Part shown: piece by piece, positions 14,779 to 17,619 of the stretch
How the letters are laid out: every line of letters starts with the position of its first letter
Position numbering within the stretch: the stretch's first letter is position 1
Assembly: GCA_023436245.1 (NCBI GenBank)
Contig: JAEZJZ010000019.1
Span: 1 to 17,619, forward strand
Length of the DNA stretch: 17,619 nt
Direction of reading: 5' to 3'
Source of the DNA: Bacillota bacterium
GTDB taxonomy: Bacteria; Bacillota; UBA994; UBA5500
Position numbers and translations under genes: made by a program
The notes under the pieces: generated by a model
The model's input: only the letters and a program-made list of their open reading frames with translations
What the model was told of the DNA's origin: nothing
Database searches by the model: none

Positions 14779-16320
14779 ATGATCAACACTGCGCAGACCG
14801 TTGAGCAACTGTCTCTGGAGGTTGAGCGACTTCGTCAGGAACTGGAATCAGCACAGAGCACACTTGACGCCATCAAGTGTGGGGAAGTGGATGCTCTGCT
14901 GATTTCCGATCAGGTCTATACGCTGCAGGGTGCAGATCACATCTATCGCGTACTGGTGGAGGAAATGCAAGAGGGGTGCGCCACTGTTTCCGCCAATGGG
15001 ACCATTCTGTTCTGTAACCGCAACTTTGCCGACATGACCAAGACCCCCATGGAGCGCGTGATTGGCTCGTCGATCAGCCGCCTGCTCACTCCAGCGACGG
15101 CGAGGGCATTTACCGCCTTCCTGGCGAGCGGGCAGGGGAGCTTCAAGGGCGAATGCCAGCTAAGGATCGGAGTCAACCTCCACAAACCCGCAATCATTTC
15201 GGCCAGCATCGTCAACCTGGAAGGCGATCGGTTTGCCTGCCTGGTGGTCACTGATCTGACGGCGCAGCGCCGCAGTGAACAGTTTTCTCAATTGCTTTTC
15301 GATCAGGTGAAGGAGCCAATCATTGCCTGCGATCGTAAGGGATGCATCACCCAGGCCAATCCTGCGGCGCTGGCCATGTTCGCCGGGCAGTTCGTTGGTT
15401 GCGGCTTTGACCAGTCACTGGTGCTTCACCGAACAAGCGATGGCACCAGGGTCACCTTGGAACAGGCCATCAACTCGAGTTCAGCGTACGGCGAGGAAGT
15501 CCGCTACAGTCGGGCAGACGGGCGAGAGCTGATGTTGCTGGTCAGCGCCGGTCAGATCACTGCCGATGAAGGGCTCAGTTTGTGCGGGTGCGTGGTGATG
15601 TTCACCGATATCACAGAGAAGTGTCGTCTGACAGAGGAGCTCACCCGTCTGGATCGCCTGAACATAGTGGGCGAGGTCGCCGCCGGTATTGGGCACGAGG
15701 TGCGAAACCCACTGACCACCGTGCGCGGGTATCTGCAGATGTTCACGCATAGACAGAAGTATGCGGATGAGCTGCCTCAGTTCGAGCTGATGATTGAGGA
15801 GTTGGATCGAGCCAACTCCATCATCACCGAGTTTCTCTCATTGGCCAAGAACAAGTCGGTTGAGCTGCATCCCGGCAATCTGAACAACACCGTGCAAACA
15901 CTGCTGCCACTGCTGCAGGCGGATGCCTTCCGCCTGGGACACCGTATCCAAGTGGAGGCGGGAGAGATTGGGACCATCTGCTATGATGACAAGGAAATTC
16001 GCCAGCTGATCATCAACCTGGTGCGGAACGGCCTTGAGGCTATGGAACCGGGAGGGGTAGTGCGCATCAGGACTTACTCGGAGAGAGAGCGGGTTACCCT
16101 GTCCGTACAAGATGAGGGGCCCGGGATTCCCAAAGAGGTCTTGGACAGGCTGGGCACGCCTTTTGTGACCACCAAGGCTGCCGGCACCGGGCTGGGCCTC
16201 TCCGTCTGCTATCGCATCGCTGAACGCCACAGTGCCGAGATAGACGTCAGAAGCTCTCCGGTTGGCACTACCTTCTGCGTCCACTTTCCGGTGCAGGCTG
16301 GCCTCTTGGTCGGCTCATAG
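14779..16320 (+). CDS. Soluble two-PAS sensor histidine kinase of the kai operon
   Basis: A 513-residue cytosolic histidine kinase without membrane helices. Domains in order are an N-terminal coiled coil (about 5-32) leading into AIKCGEVDALLI, PAS-1 (about 54-165), PAS-2 (about 168-285), a HisKA domain with phospho-acceptor His306 in GIGHEVRNPLTT, and a HATPase domain with N-box INLVRNGLEAM (Asn417), G1 DEGPGI (445-450) and G2 GTGLGL (469-474). The catalytic core resembles sporulation-kinase-like enzymes. The coiled coil followed by GEVDAL and the PAS start TLQGADHIYRVLVEEMQEG is a pattern I recall from kinases next to non-cyanobacterial kaiBC genes. It lacks the KaiB-like sensor domain of SasA. 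ATG 14779 has a GAGGGA site about 6 nt upstream. It lies 88 nt after the second kaiB. No receiver domain or response regulator gene is nearby. Confidence 0.9.
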   Translation: MINTAQTVEQLSLEVERLRQELESAQSTLDAIKCGEVDALLISDQVYTLQGADHIYRVLVEEMQEGCATVSANGTILFCNRNFADMTKTPMERVIGSSISRLLTPATARAFTAFLASGQGSFKGECQLRIGVNLHKPAIISASIVNLEGDRFACLVVTDLTAQRRSEQFSQLLFDQVKEPIIACDRKGCITQANPAALAMFAGQFVGCGFDQSLVLHRTSDGTRVTLEQAINSSSAYGEEVRYSRADGRELMLLVSAGQITADEGLSLCGCVVMFTDITEKCRLTEELTRLDRLNIVGEVAAGIGHEVRNPLTTVRGYLQMFTHRQKYADELPQFELMIEELDRANSIITEFLSLAKNKSVELHPGNLNNTVQTLLPLLQADAFRLGHRIQVEAGEIGTICYDDKEIRQLIINLVRNGLEAMEPGGVVRIRTYSERERVTLSVQDEGPGIPKEVLDRLGTPFVTTKAAGTGLGLSVCYRIAERHSAEIDVRSSPVGTTFCVHFPVQAGLLVGS

Positions 16321-16475
16321 GATTGTGCTCCTTGTTTGTTTTCAGCAGAGATGATAGTCTCGCTTACTCCACCAGATACAAGGAGAGGTCTCACCGCTCG
16401 TGCAGTAGGGGGCCTCTTCTTTGCGTCCGGGCAGTAGCCCGATCCGCCGATCAATGCTTAGGGCGAGGTAGCGCA
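16321..16475. other. Intergenic region after the kinase gene
   Basis: About 155 nt with an inverted repeat CTCCTTGT (16328-16335)/ACAAGGAG (16378-16385) around a GAGA...TCTC hairpin, and a small CGGGC-AGTA-GCCCG hairpin near 16430. None is followed by a clear T run, so the kai operon terminator is not obvious. No gene was found. Confidence 0.4.
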
Positions 16476-16484
16476 TGATATAAT
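16455..16484 (+). promoter_or_regulatory. Extended -10 promoter of the thioredoxin-like/truA operon
   Basis: A perfect TATAAT (16479-16484) with an upstream TGA forms an extended -10 element. A weak -35 (TGCTTA, 16455-16460) lies 18 nt upstream. The predicted transcript would start near 16491, leaving a leader of only about 23 nt before GTG 16514. It is the best sigma-A promoter seen in the window. Confidence 0.65.
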
Positions 16485-16513
16485 ATCCAGAGAGATGAAA
16501 GGTCGGGGAGACT

Positions 16514-16846
16514 GTGAAGAAGAATGGTCCCCTTGGGGACTTGTTTACGCAACTGCCGGCAGGCGAGGAGCCCCTTTTGGTCCATTTCGCCTCCCAGAGC
16601 TGCCCTGTCTGCCAAGCTGTGCAGCCTCGTTTGCACCAGTTGGCGGCAGACTACGGGATTAGGCTGGTCAGCATTGATGTCGCCGAGAATCCGGAGATCG
16701 CTGGCCAGATGCTGGTGTTCACCGTGCCCACTGTCTTGCTGCTCCGGGCAGGCAGCGAACTCACGCGGGAGAGCCGCTTCATTGACTTTGGGAGCCTGGA
16801 GCGAATGCTTTCCCTGATTAGGACTGAGGAAGAGGAGAGCAGATGA
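16514..16846 (+). CDS. Thioredoxin-like protein
   Basis: A 110-residue thioredoxin-fold protein. The redox motif is CPVC (Cys30-Cys33) and the cis-proline is Pro72 in FTVPTVLLL. Phe/Ala before the motif (VHFASQSC) and the beta-strand VSIDVAENPEIA fit the thioredoxin family, but CPVC differs from the WCGPC of housekeeping thioredoxin, so the redox potential and partners may differ. The start is GTG 16514, with GGGGAG only 3 nt upstream and AAAGG about 11 nt upstream, so initiation may be modest. Its stop overlaps the truA start by 4 nt (ATGA), which indicates translational coupling. Confidence 0.88.
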   Translation: MKKNGPLGDLFTQLPAGEEPLLVHFASQSCPVCQAVQPRLHQLAADYGIRLVSIDVAENPEIAGQMLVFTVPTVLLLRAGSELTRESRFIDFGSLERMLSLIRTEEEESR

Positions 16847-17580
16847 GCAACTATCGTTTGGTGATCCAGTATGACGGTGGCAGGTACCGCGGGTGGCAAC
16901 GATTGGGCAACGAAGAGAACACCGTCCAGGGGAAGCTGGAGTCATCCCTGTCCGCCCTGGCCGGGAGCTCGGTCGAGGTTATCGGTTGCAGCCGGACGGA
17001 TGCCGGGGTGCATGCTTTGGCGCAGATCGCCAACTTCCACACCGAGCATGATCTGTCCGTGCCAGAGATCAGGCGCCATCTGAATGACCATCTTCCCCGC
17101 GATATCAGCGTCACGGAAGTCACCTCTGTTCCCGACAACTTCCACGCCCGCTATCAGGCCAAGTCCAAAATCTATCTCTACCGGATCTGGAACGAGCCGT
17201 ATCCCAACCCGTTCATGCGCAGGTACAGTATGCATGTGCAACGGAGACTCGATCTAGCCAGCATGCAAGCGGCCGCTCACCACTTCCTGGGGAGCCATGA
17301 CTTCACTGCTTTCTCTAACGCCAAGTCCAAGAAGAAATCCATGGTGCGGGAGATTGAGGCGATAGAGATTACTCGGGCCGAGGGGTTTGTGCAGATCAGG
17401 GTCCGGGGCAAGAGCTTCCTGTACAACATGGTCAGGAAGATGGTGGGGGCGCTGCTCTCTGTCGGACTAGGGGAGTTGCCGCCAGAGAGCATACCGGAGC
17501 TGATTGCCAACCGGGAGAGGGGCCACATCGGCTCCATGGCGGATGCCTGTGGGCTCTACTTGGAGGAAGTGGTCTTCTGA
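16843..17580 (+). CDS. truA: tRNA pseudouridine(38-40) synthase TruA
   Basis: Converts uridines 38, 39 and 40 of the tRNA anticodon arm to pseudouridine. The 245-residue length is typical. Signature segments are IQYDGGRYRGWQR, TVQGKLESSL, and the catalytic CSRTDAGVHA with Asp53. FHARYQAKSKIYLYRI, HDFTAFSN and SFLYNMVRKMVGALLSVG lead into a normal C-terminal end (ADACGLYLEEVVF). ATG 16843 overlaps the stop of the thioredoxin-like gene, and a purine-rich GAAGAGGAGAG site lies within that gene's end. The two form an operon from the 16455-16484 promoter. Confidence 0.96.
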   Translation: MSNYRLVIQYDGGRYRGWQRLGNEENTVQGKLESSLSALAGSSVEVIGCSRTDAGVHALAQIANFHTEHDLSVPEIRRHLNDHLPRDISVTEVTSVPDNFHARYQAKSKIYLYRIWNEPYPNPFMRRYSMHVQRRLDLASMQAAAHHFLGSHDFTAFSNAKSKKKSMVREIEAIEITRAEGFVQIRVRGKSFLYNMVRKMVGALLSVGLGELPPESIPELIANRERGHIGSMADACGLYLEEVVF

Positions 17581-17588
17581 TCTTGAGT

Positions 17589-17619
17589 GCGAGGGCGCGC
17601 AGTTTCTGTTCCGTAGCGG
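17589..17619 (+). repeat. Probable start of a third copy of the 113-bp structured repeat, cut by the window end
   Basis: The last 31 nt begin with GCGAG and end with CCGTAGCGG, exactly as in copy 1 (11156-11186) and at exactly the same spacing, with a diverged middle. Like the other copies it lies just after a stop codon (truA, 17580). Only the left edge is visible. Confidence 0.45.

Noticed and set aside
14779..16320. The kinase as an SasA orthologue
   Set aside because: It has two PAS domains and an N-terminal coiled coil, not the KaiB-like sensor domain that defines SasA.

Overview
The window is a gene-dense, GC-rich bacterial chromosome segment. Almost everything is on the + strand: 13 genes on +, and one small gene on -. 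Strong GGAGG-type ribosome sites 6-10 nt before most starts, frequent GTG starts, a PcrA-type helicase followed directly by NAD-dependent ligase, and a thioredoxin-like gene overlapping truA all suggest a Bacillota (clostridial or Negativicutes-like) host. This assignment is an inference and is not proven. No phage, transposase, tRNA, rRNA or CRISPR array is visible.

Layout. Positions 1-284 hold the terminator of a gene outside the window and a leader. 285-4500 is a DNA repair pair (pcrA, ligA), closed by a strong terminator at 4517-4565. 4664-6376 is a stand-alone methyl-accepting chemotaxis protein with its own hairpin terminator. 6584-10671 is a metabolic stretch: a nitroreductase-family flavoprotein, a creatininase-family amidohydrolase, a tiny two-helix membrane protein on the opposite strand, an amidohydrolase-superfamily enzyme, and an AstE/aspartoacylase-like zinc deacylase. 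Together the last enzymes look like a pathway that hydrolyses amide or ring bonds of an unidentified small molecule. 10769-12042 holds a DUF1232 membrane protein and a HAD phosphatase, each followed by a copy of a structured repeat of about 113 bp.

12247-16320 is the most interesting part: a cyanobacterial-clock-like Kai operon without kaiA. It encodes a double-domain KaiC with a Ser-Ser phosphosite and a long C-terminal coiled coil, two different KaiB proteins, and a soluble two-PAS histidine kinase. The order suggests a KaiC/KaiB ATPase timer or stress switch that reports through the kinase. No response regulator lies nearby. 16514-17580 holds a thioredoxin-like gene and truA, driven by an extended -10 promoter.

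Two families of short structured repeats lie just downstream of stop codons. One has two full copies flanking the HAD gene and a probable third copy cut by the right end of the window. The other (GGCGTCAAG/CTTGACGCC) occurs after kaiC, after the second kaiB in degraded form, and partly after the nitroreductase gene.
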